Positions 30,970 through 39,863 of a DNA stretch of 64,000 bases are shown here, piece after piece. The notes below the pieces were generated by a model. That model was given only the letters and a program-made list of their open reading frames with translations, searched no databases and was not told where the DNA came from. Where the stretch lies: assembly GCF_004341685.1 (NCBI RefSeq), contig NZ_SMAA01000014.1, positions 1 through 64,000 of the forward strand, given 5' to 3'. The stretch comes from Pectinatus cerevisiiphilus. GTDB taxonomy: Bacteria; Bacillota; Negativicutes; Selenomonadales; Selenomonadaceae. Made by a program: the position numbers and the translations under genes. Every line of letters begins with the position of its first letter. Positions within the stretch are counted from its first letter, which is position 1.

Positions 30970-32151
30970 ATGGATAAGATTTTAGCAATGAGAGAAAAAA
31001 GAGCGAAGGCATGGGAGGATACCAAATACTTTCTGGATACGCACACGGATGCAGATGGCAAGCTTTCTGCCGAGGATGCGGTTGCCTATGACAAGATGGA
31101 GGCAGAGGTTGTGGAACTTGGCAAGGATATCGAACGCCTTGAGCGTCAGGCGGTGCTTGATGCCAAGCTTAGTCAGGCTACCACGGCACCAATCACGAAT
31201 CAGCCGGGTGAAAAGGCGAAGACGGGCAGGGCGAGTGATGTCTATAAGGAGGCAATGCTCAAAGCACTTCGCACCAACTTCCGCCAGGTAGAAAATGTTC
31301 TGCAGGAGGGCATTGATGCCCAGGGCGGTTACCTCGTACCGGAGGAGTACGACCGCCGGCTTATTGATGTGTTGATCGAGGAAAACATCATGCGCAGTCT
31401 TGCGACACATATCACGACCAGCGGGGAACATAAAATCAATATCGCAGCTACCAAGCCGGCGGCATCCTGGATTGAAGAGGGCGGTGCACTGTCCTTCGGT
31501 GAGGCAACCTTCGACCAGATTATCATGGACGCACACAAGCTTCATGTTGCCATCAAGGTCACAGAGGAGCTGCTCTACGATAATGCCTTCAACCTTGAAA
31601 GCTATATCATTGACCAGTTTGGCAAGGCAATCGGCAATGCTGAAGAGGATGCCTTCCTTAATGGTGACGGCAAGAGCAAGCCACTGGGACTGTTCCCTAG
31701 TGCGACTGTAGGGGTTACAACCTCCACGGTAAGCGTAACGGCTGACGATATCATCAACCTAATTTATGCTCTAAAGCGTCCATACCGCAAGAGCGCCTCC
31801 TTTATTACAAACGACCAGACGCTGGCGGTTATCCGTAAGCTCAAGGACAATAACGGCGCATATCTCTGGCAGCCGTCCTATCAGGCAGGCGAGCCGGACA
31901 GAATCCTCGGCTATGCGATTCATACCTCGGCTTATGTGCCGACTATTGCTGTTGGACAGGCGGTTATGTCCTTTGGTGACTACAGCTACTACAATATCGG
32001 TGATCGCGGCAGCCGTTCCCTGCAGGAACTCAAGGAGCTTTTTGCCGGCAATGGCATGATTGGTTATGTCATGAAGGAACGTGTGGATGGCAAGCTGATT
32101 CTCCCAGAGGCAGTACAGCTTCTCAAAATGAAGGGAACGGCATCGGCGTAA
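30970..32151 (+). CDS. Major capsid protein (HK97 fold)
   Basis: The 393-residue product has an N-terminal coiled-coil delta domain (about 1-70) and a likely protease-cleavage region near 95-110. The HK97-type shell domain follows (GIDAQGGYLVPEEYDRRLIDVL; FGKAIGNAEEDAFLNGDG; GDYSYYNIGDRGS). It builds the capsid. AGGAGG precedes the start. Directly after the protease, the standard order. Confidence 0.92.
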   Translation: MDKILAMREKRAKAWEDTKYFLDTHTDADGKLSAEDAVAYDKMEAEVVELGKDIERLERQAVLDAKLSQATTAPITNQPGEKAKTGRASDVYKEAMLKALRTNFRQVENVLQEGIDAQGGYLVPEEYDRRLIDVLIEENIMRSLATHITTSGEHKINIAATKPAASWIEEGGALSFGEATFDQIIMDAHKLHVAIKVTEELLYDNAFNLESYIIDQFGKAIGNAEEDAFLNGDGKSKPLGLFPSATVGVTTSTVSVTADDIINLIYALKRPYRKSASFITNDQTLAVIRKLKDNNGAYLWQPSYQAGEPDRILGYAIHTSAYVPTIAVGQAVMSFGDYSYYNIGDRGSRSLQELKELFAGNGMIGYVMKERVDGKLILPEAVQLLKMKGTASA

Positions 32152-32187
32152 GTGGCGCCTTGTGATTTGGAAAGCGAGGTATTTTCT

Positions 32188-32463
32188 ATGATTGTAGAAA
32201 TCACAGAAACGAAAACCTATCTTCGGGTGGATGGGGATTACGATGATGCCCTCATCAAAGGGCTGATGCTGGCGGGGCAGGAAATCTGCCTTGGTATTCT
32301 TCGCGTTGAGGAATCCGAGGCAGATGCTAAAAATGAGCAGCTTAGGACAGCAATCTTCTATGCGGTGTCGTATCTCTATGAACACCGCGAAGAAGCTGAT
32401 CATGCGGCCTTGGTTAGAACCTTGAAGGCGCTGCTATCCAGTATTCGGAAGGAGGCATTCTGA
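32188..32463 (+). CDS. Head-tail connector protein (gp6-like)
   Basis: The 91-residue helical product (MIVEITETKTYLRVDGDYDDA) matches the phage gp6-like connector family that binds under the portal ring. GCGAGG precedes the start. It overlaps the next gene by 1 bp. The C-terminal ALLSSIRKEAF is typical of the family. Confidence 0.8.
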   Translation: MIVEITETKTYLRVDGDYDDALIKGLMLAGQEICLGILRVEESEADAKNEQLRTAIFYAVSYLYEHREEADHAALVRTLKALLSSIRKEAF

Positions 32464-32777
32464 TGCGGATTGGAAAAATGAATCGGCGGATAACTCTGTT
32501 GAAGCCAGTCCGAGAAGATGACGAGTATGGCGGGGCAAAGACCGTCTATATTTCTACCTGCACACTTTGGGCGGAGTTTCTTCGGCCGAATTTCCGAGAG
32601 CAGACGCTTGAGGGAGTTGGCTCAGCGGTTATTCTTACGCAGGGCATAAGGCTGCGGCCTATAGAGGTAGAAAAGGAATGGCGCGTTGAGTGCGGGGAGC
32701 GTTTATATAACGTGCTACATGTGGATGCCTCAGTTCCCAGCGAAATCATCCTCACAACGCAGGAGGTGGAGCGTTGA
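32463..32777 (+). CDS. Head closure / head-tail adaptor protein
   Basis: The 104-residue product (MRIGKMNRRITLLKPVREDDEYG) has the beta-barrel pattern of SPP1 gp16-like adaptors (TLWAEFLRPNFREQ). It closes the DNA channel and joins the tail. It is packed between connector and gp10-like genes with 1-bp overlaps. Confidence 0.82.
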   Translation: MRIGKMNRRITLLKPVREDDEYGGAKTVYISTCTLWAEFLRPNFREQTLEGVGSAVILTQGIRLRPIEVEKEWRVECGERLYNVLHVDASVPSEIILTTQEVER

Positions 32778-33223
32778 TGGCTAGAAAGTTTTGGGTGCAT
32801 ACCAATAGAAATACAGAAATCACGGCTGCAGTTACGAATATCGCCCACTATAGCGAGTCTGTGCAAAGAGAAATCAAAAAGAGCATTCAGGAGAGCACCA
32901 AGGCTGTGTTTGATGGAGCAATAAAGCGTGTGCCGGTACAGACTGGTGAGCTGCAGCGTTCTATGAAGATGCGCTTTGGCCGCGACCAGCTTTCTGGCTT
33001 TGTATCGGCAAATGCACCACATGCTCATCTGGTGGAGTTTGGTGCAAGTGCCGCCTACATTGAGCCGAAGAAAAAGAAGGCGCTAAAGTTCAATGGCCGC
33101 TATGCCAGCCACGTGTTAATTAAAGCACGTAAAGCACATCCTTTTTTGCGTCCGGCGGCGGATGATGAAAAAGGAAGGCTGGAGAAAAGAATCACGGAGG
33201 CGATAGAGCATGGGCGTCATTAA
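32777..33223 (+). CDS. HK97 gp10-family tail completion protein
   Basis: The 148-residue product contains AIKRVPVQTGELQRSMKM and HAHLVEFG, signatures of HK97 gp10-like neck proteins. The ATG overlaps the preceding stop. It ends IEHGRH, overlapping the DUF3168 gene by 14 bp. Confidence 0.85.
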   Translation: MARKFWVHTNRNTEITAAVTNIAHYSESVQREIKKSIQESTKAVFDGAIKRVPVQTGELQRSMKMRFGRDQLSGFVSANAPHAHLVEFGASAAYIEPKKKKALKFNGRYASHVLIKARKAHPFLRPAADDEKGRLEKRITEAIEHGRH

Positions 33224-33629
33224 ACAGCGGGTGCCGATACTTGCGATGCAGAAGGTATTGGTGAAGCTCTTGAAGGCTGGGCAGACGTATCCTGTCTATG
33301 ATGATGTAGAGCGTCATGCAAAGCTCCCGTATATCACCATTGGAGCAATAAATGCCAAGCCTAATGGGGCAAAACACACCGCCATCTATGATGTGTCGGT
33401 GCAGCTGCATTTTTGGTCAGAGTACCAAGGAAAGCGCGAAGTCAATCTGATGATGAATGATGTAGCAACCGTTCTGACCTATGTAAAGCTGGATATGTCT
33501 GGCGATGGCTTTCGGGCAATCGCGCAGGAGATAGATTTCTATGAGGTCTTTGCTGAAGAAGAGCAGGGCTATCATGGAGTCATTACGTTAATAATCAAAA
33601 TACAGGATATGGAGTGTGAAACAATATGA
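33210..33629 (+). CDS. Tail terminator-like protein (DUF3168)
   Basis: The 139-residue product has YPVYDDVERHAKLPYITIG and a later QLHFWSEYQGKREVN, typical of DUF3168, the gpU-like tail terminator family. It caps the tail tube. Overlaps on both sides place it in the head-tail joining operon. Confidence 0.85.
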   Translation: MGVIKQRVPILAMQKVLVKLLKAGQTYPVYDDVERHAKLPYITIGAINAKPNGAKHTAIYDVSVQLHFWSEYQGKREVNLMMNDVATVLTYVKLDMSGDGFRAIAQEIDFYEVFAEEEQGYHGVITLIIKIQDMECETI

Positions 33630-34117
33630 CAACAACCCTAGAAAACATTACACTGCCGAGCAATCCGGATATCAGTGCAGCCGAGGTCGGCAAGGACTTT
33701 CTGCTGTACGTCAATACCGGCACGATGGCTCTGCCCGAGTGGCAGATGATTGGCGGACAGCGAAATTCCGGCCTGTCGCGTCAGGCAGAAAGCATTGATG
33801 TATCGCATAAGACCAGCGGCGGCTGGTCAGCAACGAAAGCCGGACTTCGCTCCTGGAGCATAGACCTTTCCGGACTTGTACTTTTGCAGGACATCGGTGT
33901 CAGAGCACTGTCGACTGCCTTTGAGAGCAGCAAGGATGTGCATCTGAAGCTTGCGTATCCGGATCGTTCGTACCGTACCGGCTGGGCATCGGTTACAGAG
34001 TTCAGCATCGATATTCCGCATGATGGTGCGGCAACACTTACAGGTAAGCTTTCCGGTAACGGAGCACTTACGGCTCTAACGAAAGCAGCAAATGGAACGG
34101 AGGGTATTGACGGATGA
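33626..34117 (+). CDS. Major tail tube protein
   Basis: The 163-residue product contains GKDFLLYVNTG, WQMIGGQRNSGLSRQAESID and SGGWSATKAGLRSWSIDLSG, the TP901-1-type major tail protein pattern. It polymerises into the tail tube. It is followed by the tail assembly chaperone genes, as expected. Confidence 0.88.
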   Translation: MTTTLENITLPSNPDISAAEVGKDFLLYVNTGTMALPEWQMIGGQRNSGLSRQAESIDVSHKTSGGWSATKAGLRSWSIDLSGLVLLQDIGVRALSTAFESSKDVHLKLAYPDRSYRTGWASVTEFSIDIPHDGAATLTGKLSGNGALTALTKAANGTEGIDG

Positions 34118-34455
34118 AAAAGGACATAGTATTTAAGATCTGCGGTAAGGATACCGCAATTTCCTACAACATTTTACGGCTTTCTAAATTCGAGAAGGCT
34201 ATCGGCCAGAGCCTGTTCTTTGTGATGAGTGCTGGCGGGGTGCTCAAGGCGATGGACATCAATTTCACGCTGGCGGGTCTTGCTTACGGCCTAAAGAATG
34301 AGCTGACTATCGCCGAGGCGGCGGAGCTGGTGCAAAAGCACTGCGATGAGGGTGGACTCCTGGATGACATCAATGATGCCATCTACAGAGCTATTGTGGC
34401 CTCCGGACTTTTTATCAAAACGGACGCAGGGGAAACGGTGAAGGAGACCAAGTAA
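34114..34455 (+). CDS. Tail assembly chaperone (G-like)
   Basis: The 113-residue product (MKKDIVFKICGKDTAISYNILRL) lies between tail tube and tape measure, the place of the G/GT chaperones. In the -1 frame an open reading frame continues beyond its stop for another 105 codons without a start codon. That suggests a programmed frameshift yields a longer GT-like form. ATGA overlap with the tail tube gene. Confidence 0.75.
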   Translation: MKKDIVFKICGKDTAISYNILRLSKFEKAIGQSLFFVMSAGGVLKAMDINFTLAGLAYGLKNELTIAEAAELVQKHCDEGGLLDDINDAIYRAIVASGLFIKTDAGETVKETK

Positions 34456-34772
34456 CCTCTTTTGCGTCCTGGATAGATAGAGCTGAGTCCGTTGCCTATG
34501 GTGCGTTATCCTTAAAACCTCGAGAGTTTGAGGATTTGCAGCCAAGCGAGTTTTACAAGTTAATCAAGGGCTATGAGGAGCGGCGTGACAGTGAAAATAC
34601 TGTCGCGTCGTATTTCGTAGCAAATCTAATGAATTTATTTGGGAAGTCCCTCAGGGAAAACATCACGATAGAAAAACTCATGAAGCCGATAAGGTTTGGT
34701 GAGGCGGTTTCTAAGGATACAAGAAAAGCAGATGAGGAATATTTGAAAGCAAAATTCAAGCTGGGGAGGTGA
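34377..34772 (+). CDS. Frameshifted extension of tail chaperone (GT-like T part)
   Basis: The -1 frame is open from 34377 to the stop at 34770-34772. It reads sensibly after the G-like stop: ASWIDRAESVAYGALSLKP, then EDLQPSEFYKLIKGYEERR. There is no ATG or GTG with a ribosome site; the only start-like codon is a TTG well inside. The T part is expected only as a fusion to the upstream chaperone. I found no canonical slippery heptamer; GGGAAAC occurs at 34430-34436 but in the wrong phase. The slip site is therefore uncertain. Confidence 0.55.
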   Translation, partial: CHLQSYCGLRTFYQNGRRGNGEGDQVTSFASWIDRAESVAYGALSLKPREFEDLQPSEFYKLIKGYEERRDSENTVASYFVANLMNLFGKSLRENITIEKLMKPIRFGEAVSKDTRKADEEYLKAKFKLGR

Positions 34773-34776
34773 GAGT

Positions 34777-37700
34777 ATGTCAGTAATAAGCAGTCTGATG
34801 GTAAAAATCGGTGCAGATTCATCTGGCCTAAAGAAAGGTCTGGATGAGGCAAAAACAGCTGTGGAGAAGTCCTTTGATACAAATCCTGTCAGTAAGTTCT
34901 CGGCTCATGTTGAGGATACCGGGAAAAGGATGGAGGGACTCATTGGCAGGATGAAGACATTTGCTGCCGTTGCGGCGGCTGGCTTTGGTCTTTCAGCACT
35001 GGTAAATGATGCGGCAGCAGCCGGGGATAATATTTATCGGCTTAGTCAGCGGATGCATATAAGCGCAGGTGAAGCTGGGAATCTTTCAAGAATTATGAGC
35101 CTTACAGGAGGTGATGTGACCTCACTCTCCACGGCTATGATGAGGCTGGATAAATCCTTCACCTCAGCTAGTACCGAGGGTGAAAAGACGCGTAGTATCC
35201 TCGCGGCGGTTGGCGTAGAGCTAACCAATGCTAATGGTCAGCTTCTTCCCATCAATGAACAGCTGAAAGGACTGGCGGCTGGCTACAAAAAAGCTACTGA
35301 GGCCGGCTATGGGCAGGAGCTTATTATGAACACGCTGGGCGTTCGTGGTATGGCGTTGGTCAGCACTCTTGAGCAATACAACGATGCGGCAGAGACGGCT
35401 GGCAAGGTCAAGACTATCGGCCTTGATGCCAAGGGGATGCACGAGCTGAATATGCAGCTCAAGATAATGCAGATGGAGAGCAGTCAGATTCAGCTGGCCT
35501 TGGTGGCTGGATTTGCGCCAGTGGTCAATGAATTTCTGCCGGGGATAATGTCAGGACTGCAAAGCACAGTCACCTTCCTGCGTGAGAACAAGACAGAAAT
35601 AGCTACAGTCACCAAGGCTGCGGTTGAGTTCTATGCAGCGATGAAGGCAATCAGCCTTATAGGAAGTGCTGGTGCAGGGATTCTTTCCTTTTGGAATAGT
35701 ATCAAGGTGGCAGCCGTTCAGACGGCGGTGGTGCAGGAAACAGCAGAGGCAGAGCTTTCGGCAGCTCAGATAAAGCACATCAACAAGGTCGTGGCTCGTT
35801 CACAGCAAGCATACACAAAGCGCGAGATAGATGCCATAAGAGCGGCGCAACAAGAAGGGCTTGCTTCAGATGAAGCACGGGCAAAATTAGAAACGAACCT
35901 TGTAGCTATTCAGCTTGAAGCGGAAAAATCTGCGGCTTCTATTTCGGCTGCGTTCACCAGACATTTCATGGAGGTAAACCGAGCCGCAGCGGTGATGGCA
36001 GCTGAAACGAATACTGCTATTGCATCTACTGGTGTAACAGCGGCAGAGGCAATAGCAGTCCAGACAACAGCTACAGCCAACCTTACAGCAGCACATATGG
36101 CAGAAGGCACAGCGGCAACAGTCGCTGGGGCGAAAAATACGGCCGCCAAGGGTGCAGCAACAAAGGCAACTGCAGCACAGATTGTGGCAACGGGGCAGCT
36201 TACAGCAGCACATGTAGCAGAGGGAACGGCTGCAGCGGCTGCGGGTGTGAAGTCCATATCCTTTACGGGTACTGCCATCAAGGGCGTCAGAACACTTGGC
36301 ACAGCGGTGCTGGCTCTTACTGGCGGATGGATTGGCCTTGCTGCGGCGATTGCCTATGCCGGGTATTGTCTCTATCAGTACAAAAACGAGCAGTTTGCTG
36401 AGGAAAAAGCCCATACCTATAGTGTGGACGGCGAAAACTATATCGAAAAGGATGGCTATTTCTACAGGAAAGGTACAGGCCGGGTTCTGAATCCAGAGGC
36501 TTTGAACTCCGGCTATGTAAACGATGAAGAAATTGAGTACGATACTGGCGGTCAGCTTGTTTCAGATGACAGCCTCAATGAAAAGCTCCAGTCAGCCTGG
36601 TGGGAGCGTCATAAGGATGATGCAGATTACAAGGCACAGCTGGAAAAAGAAGAAGCTGATGAACGGCTGAGAAATGCCGACAGTGAGCTTGCGGCTCTGA
36701 TGCAGAATATGAATTCCGCCGGCAGTACAGAAAGCTCTGGCGGTTCAGCAGAAAAACAGCCTGTGACCTACCAGGTGGCGGTGCCTATTGGCGAGGACAT
36801 TGTAGGCTCGGCATTGAACCATATCGGTGAAAGCTGGGGCGAAAATACCTGCGCCATCTTTGCCTCGTCCATGCTTGAAGAAGCTGGTGTCTATGGCCTA
36901 TCGGATCCAAACGGCGATAACATGAAGGCCAATGCCGGAGCTGCCTACCACGATGTGAATGATGGCTATCAGCCAAAAGCTGGTGACATTATTGAGTGGG
37001 GGGGCCATGTTGGTATATATGATGGCAACGGCGGCTATATTGCCAGCAACACCAAGACAGGCATCCACCAAGGCAGTATGGCTGAGGCGGAGGATTGGTT
37101 TGGACCTGTTCAAGGGTATATCAGCACCGCTGAATACACTGGCAACAAAACAGTCACCAAGACTATGGACAGTGAAGCGAAGGCCGCTGAGGACAGTCTG
37201 CAAAAGCTGAATAAAGCCAAGGAAGATGCCACTAAGCTATTTAATTCCATGGAAATAGAGATAGGCCGTGAAACCAAAACGGACTATAGCTATGGCATGG
37301 ATCAGCTTGAAGCCAATATCCGAAAAAAGCAGGTCGAAATAAATCAGCTGAAGACAGCCGGTGTAGATACGACCATGCTGGAAAGTGAACTCGCGGATTA
37401 CGGAGCGGCTCTAAAATCCAAGGTAGTCGAAAAATGGCAGGAAGCCAGTGAAAGCATCAAAAACACCACAGCCATTACCCTTGCCGAAACGAACAGCGAT
37501 TACAAAGCAGCTGCCGAGGCGCAGTATCAGATGACGCTTACCAAGCTGAGTAAAGAGCGCAAGGATAAAGAAAAGGCTGTACTAAAAGACAAAGATGATG
37601 CTGAGGGCAGGCTTGCAATAGATAAGTGGTATGTGGCTGAATCCAATAAGGCTATGAAGGAACTCACTAAGGCAAAAAATGAGAGCTTCAATAGAGCCAT

Positions 37701-38511
37701 TTCAGATTTTCAGAGCCTTGGCGATTTGAAAAATATCAGGATTGCGCTTGAAAGCAGTGATGCCAATGACGCGATGTTCCTTGAAGGACAGCAGGAGCTG
37801 GCAAAAGAATATGTAGAGCTTTGGAAGGCATCACATAAGACGGTGCAGAGCTATGCGGCTACCCTTGCGGCAAATGTAAATCAGACTATGGCAGACAGCT
37901 TCAAGGAATTTATTCAGGGAACGAAATCTGCTATGGATTTGGTACATGATTTTGGGCGTGTTGTGCTGAATACCATCGCTGAGATAGTTGCCAAGCAAGC
38001 TGCATCTCAGCTGGTAGGCTCGCTCTTTAAGTCATTTAAATTGTTCAGCGATGGCGGTGAGATAAACGGCTATGCATCTGGCGGAGCACTTGCCGGCGGC
38101 AGTATCAATGGAGCTGGCACAGGGACCTCAGACAGTATTCTTGCCTACCTGGAGCAGACGGGGCAGTTTATCCGTCTTTCTGACGGTGAGTTTGTCATGA
38201 CTGCTGAGGCTACGAAGAAAAACAGACCAATGCTGGAGGCGATGAATGCCGGTGCCTTTAAAAATGGCGGTTCAATTTCAGCTCCAGCGATTAGAAGTGC
38301 TAGTGCAGACAGCAGCTATGGCAGCTCGGCATCAGCACCCAAGGGCGGTGTCATTGTCAATATTACCAACAATACCAACAGCGAGGTCACGGCAAAGCAG
38401 AGCGGCTTTGAGCAGTCTACACAGCGGTACATCCTGGACATTGTGATTGACGGCGCACAGCGGAATGTGAATGGCTTTGGCAATAACCTGAAAGCAGTAA
38501 TGGGGGGATAA
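34777..38511 (+). CDS. Tail tape measure protein with internal NlpC/P60-like domain
   Basis: The 1,244-residue product sets tail length. The N-terminus (ADSSGLKKGLDEAKTAVEKS) is typical of tape measures, and an alanine-rich helical region follows (about 310-500). A hydrophobic segment lies near 510-530. Residues about 675-790 (GSALNHIGESWGENTCAIF...GDIIEWGGHVGIYDG) form an NlpC/P60- or CHAP-like peptidase, with candidate Cys692 and His744. This domain could open peptidoglycan during DNA injection. A coiled coil (about 800-960) and a glycine-rich end (FSDGGEINGYASGG) follow. GGGAGGTG precedes the start. Confidence 0.88.
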   Translation: MSVISSLMVKIGADSSGLKKGLDEAKTAVEKSFDTNPVSKFSAHVEDTGKRMEGLIGRMKTFAAVAAAGFGLSALVNDAAAAGDNIYRLSQRMHISAGEAGNLSRIMSLTGGDVTSLSTAMMRLDKSFTSASTEGEKTRSILAAVGVELTNANGQLLPINEQLKGLAAGYKKATEAGYGQELIMNTLGVRGMALVSTLEQYNDAAETAGKVKTIGLDAKGMHELNMQLKIMQMESSQIQLALVAGFAPVVNEFLPGIMSGLQSTVTFLRENKTEIATVTKAAVEFYAAMKAISLIGSAGAGILSFWNSIKVAAVQTAVVQETAEAELSAAQIKHINKVVARSQQAYTKREIDAIRAAQQEGLASDEARAKLETNLVAIQLEAEKSAASISAAFTRHFMEVNRAAAVMAAETNTAIASTGVTAAEAIAVQTTATANLTAAHMAEGTAATVAGAKNTAAKGAATKATAAQIVATGQLTAAHVAEGTAAAAAGVKSISFTGTAIKGVRTLGTAVLALTGGWIGLAAAIAYAGYCLYQYKNEQFAEEKAHTYSVDGENYIEKDGYFYRKGTGRVLNPEALNSGYVNDEEIEYDTGGQLVSDDSLNEKLQSAWWERHKDDADYKAQLEKEEADERLRNADSELAALMQNMNSAGSTESSGGSAEKQPVTYQVAVPIGEDIVGSALNHIGESWGENTCAIFASSMLEEAGVYGLSDPNGDNMKANAGAAYHDVNDGYQPKAGDIIEWGGHVGIYDGNGGYIASNTKTGIHQGSMAEAEDWFGPVQGYISTAEYTGNKTVTKTMDSEAKAAEDSLQKLNKAKEDATKLFNSMEIEIGRETKTDYSYGMDQLEANIRKKQVEINQLKTAGVDTTMLESELADYGAALKSKVVEKWQEASESIKNTTAITLAETNSDYKAAAEAQYQMTLTKLSKERKDKEKAVLKDKDDAEGRLAIDKWYVAESNKAMKELTKAKNESFNRAISDFQSLGDLKNIRIALESSDANDAMFLEGQQELAKEYVELWKASHKTVQSYAATLAANVNQTMADSFKEFIQGTKSAMDLVHDFGRVVLNTIAEIVAKQAASQLVGSLFKSFKLFSDGGEINGYASGGALAGGSINGAGTGTSDSILAYLEQTGQFIRLSDGEFVMTAEATKKNRPMLEAMNAGAFKNGGSISAPAIRSASADSSYGSSASAPKGGVIVNITNNTNSEVTAKQSGFEQSTQRYILDIVIDGAQRNVNGFGNNLKAVMGG

Positions 38512-38512
38512 T

Positions 38513-38872
38513 ATGCGTACATTTCCAGATATAGAGCCGAATATTCCAGCGGCAAATTCCTGTGGAGACAGCTACAAAATGTCTATAACGGACAGTACGA
38601 TTTCAACGACTACGGATGCCAACTATAAACACACCAGACCACGAGCCACGAGAATGCTGGAATCGTGGTCGTTTTCCTGGGTTGCGCTCTCGGCTGAGGA
38701 GTTTAATGTCATCACCTCATTTTTCCGCGAGGTTGGCACCTTTGAGCAGTTTTTATTCAAAAATCCTATCGATGGCAAGGCATATACCGTTCGGTTTGCT
38801 GAGGCGATGAAGGACTGGCAGTACGTCTACCCTTACGGCTGGCAGGGCAAGCTGTCTTTTGAGGAGGTCTAG
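38513..38872 (+). CDS. Minor tail protein, lambda gpM-like
   Basis: The 119-residue product begins MRTFPDIEPNIPAANS and has WSFSWVALSAEEFNVITSFF then TFEQFLFKNPIDGKAYTVRF. The pattern fits small distal-tail proteins like lambda gpM. It lies 1 bp after the tape measure stop and 2 bp before the gpL-like gene, so tail-tip assembly is the clear role. Confidence 0.7.
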   Translation: MRTFPDIEPNIPAANSCGDSYKMSITDSTISTTTDANYKHTRPRATRMLESWSFSWVALSAEEFNVITSFFREVGTFEQFLFKNPIDGKAYTVRFAEAMKDWQYVYPYGWQGKLSFEEV

Positions 38873-38874
38873 CT

Positions 38875-39459
38875 ATGCAGGTATGGTCACAGGCGGCAAC
38901 GCTTGCAAAGAATGCACTCACCAATGACGGTGCGTTCCTTATTTTTCTTGAGATAAGATATTATGGGCTGGCAACAGTAAGACTGGTGCGAAATACAGAT
39001 GATGTAAAATGGCAGGGCGTCACCTGGACGAGGTTTCCCTTTGCGCTTGAAACGTCATCTGAGGATGGCAAAACTATCCCGTCCATGAATCTTCAAATCT
39101 CAAACTGTCAGGGCATGATTCAGCAATACCTGCAAAAGTACAATGGCTTTTGTGATGCTGATGTAAAAATCATGGTGGCTTACAGTAAAAATCTAGAGAA
39201 TCCTAATCCTGAGTTTGAGCTGGACTATATAGTGCAGTCATCGAGCTATGATGAGGAATGGATAAAGTTCACGCTTTCTGCCAGCAGTGAGTTAATCAAC
39301 CGATATCCGCAAGGTAGGTACATAGCAGATTTTTGCCCGTTTCGCTGCGGAGATATACGCTGCGGTTATACGGGAAATGATGTCTGTGTGAATACGCTGA
39401 AAAGCTGCCAGGTGCCAAGTCGCTTTGGCGGTGAACCAGGCATGACGACTACAAGATGA
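38875..39459 (+). CDS. Minor tail protein, lambda gpL-like with Cys cluster
   Basis: The 194-residue product shows the pattern YGLATVRLVRNTDDVKWQG and SSYDEEWIKFTLSA and ends with FCPFRCGDIRCGY...VCVNTLKSC. Lambda gpL binds an iron-sulfur cluster through four C-terminal cysteines. Here Cys near 160, 164, 169 and 177-183 could serve that role. It links the tape measure cap to the J-like tip. Confidence 0.75.
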   Translation: MQVWSQAATLAKNALTNDGAFLIFLEIRYYGLATVRLVRNTDDVKWQGVTWTRFPFALETSSEDGKTIPSMNLQISNCQGMIQQYLQKYNGFCDADVKIMVAYSKNLENPNPEFELDYIVQSSSYDEEWIKFTLSASSELINRYPQGRYIADFCPFRCGDIRCGYTGNDVCVNTLKSCQVPSRFGGEPGMTTTR

Positions 39460-39473
39460 TAAAGGAGGATAAG

Positions 39474-39863
39474 ATGCAGTATACAGATTTAATCGGTGTT
39501 CCGTTTAAGGACGGCGGCAGAGACAAAAATGGTCTGGATTGCTGGGGACTGGTGAAAATATTACTAGAGCGTCAGGGCTATAAGTATATTCAGGACTACG
39601 ATATATCCGCCTTTAACATCAAGGACATCCATGATGAGCTGGAAACAAACCGTCATACCTGGCGAAAAATAGAAAAACCAGAGGTGGGCTGTGTAATACT
39701 TTTAGCCAATGGCTGCACAGCGGCCGCAAACCATGTCGGCATTGTGGTGGATGATAGTAGGTTCATCCACGCCTATGCACGGACTGGTGTATGTGTTTCT
39801 ACGCTGAAACGCTGGCAGGCACATATTCTTGGCTTCTATCTGCCACCGGAGGTGATAACATGA
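39474..39863 (+). CDS. NlpC/P60 tail protein, lambda gpK-like
   Basis: The 129-residue product has the catalytic Cys in GLDCWGLV (near 23) and His in NHVGIVVDDSRFIHA (near 87), the NlpC/P60 pair. Lambda gpK has the same domain. It likely cleaves peptidoglycan during assembly or entry. AAAGGAGG lies 5 nt before the ATG chosen; an earlier ATG inside the gpL-like gene has none. It overlaps the J-like gene as ATGA. Confidence 0.82.
   Translation: MQYTDLIGVPFKDGGRDKNGLDCWGLVKILLERQGYKYIQDYDISAFNIKDIHDELETNRHTWRKIEKPEVGCVILLANGCTAAANHVGIVVDDSRFIHAYARTGVCVSTLKRWQAHILGFYLPPEVIT

Noticed and set aside
32152-32187. Longer start for the connector gene
   Set aside because: The upstream in-frame part directly follows the capsid stop and has no ribosome site, while the downstream ATG has GCGAGG at suitable spacing and fits the family length.
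34429-34436. GGGAAAC as the -1 slippery site of the tail chaperone
   Set aside because: In the chaperone frame the codons are GGG GAA ACG, so the heptamer is out of phase and cannot work by the standard mechanism.
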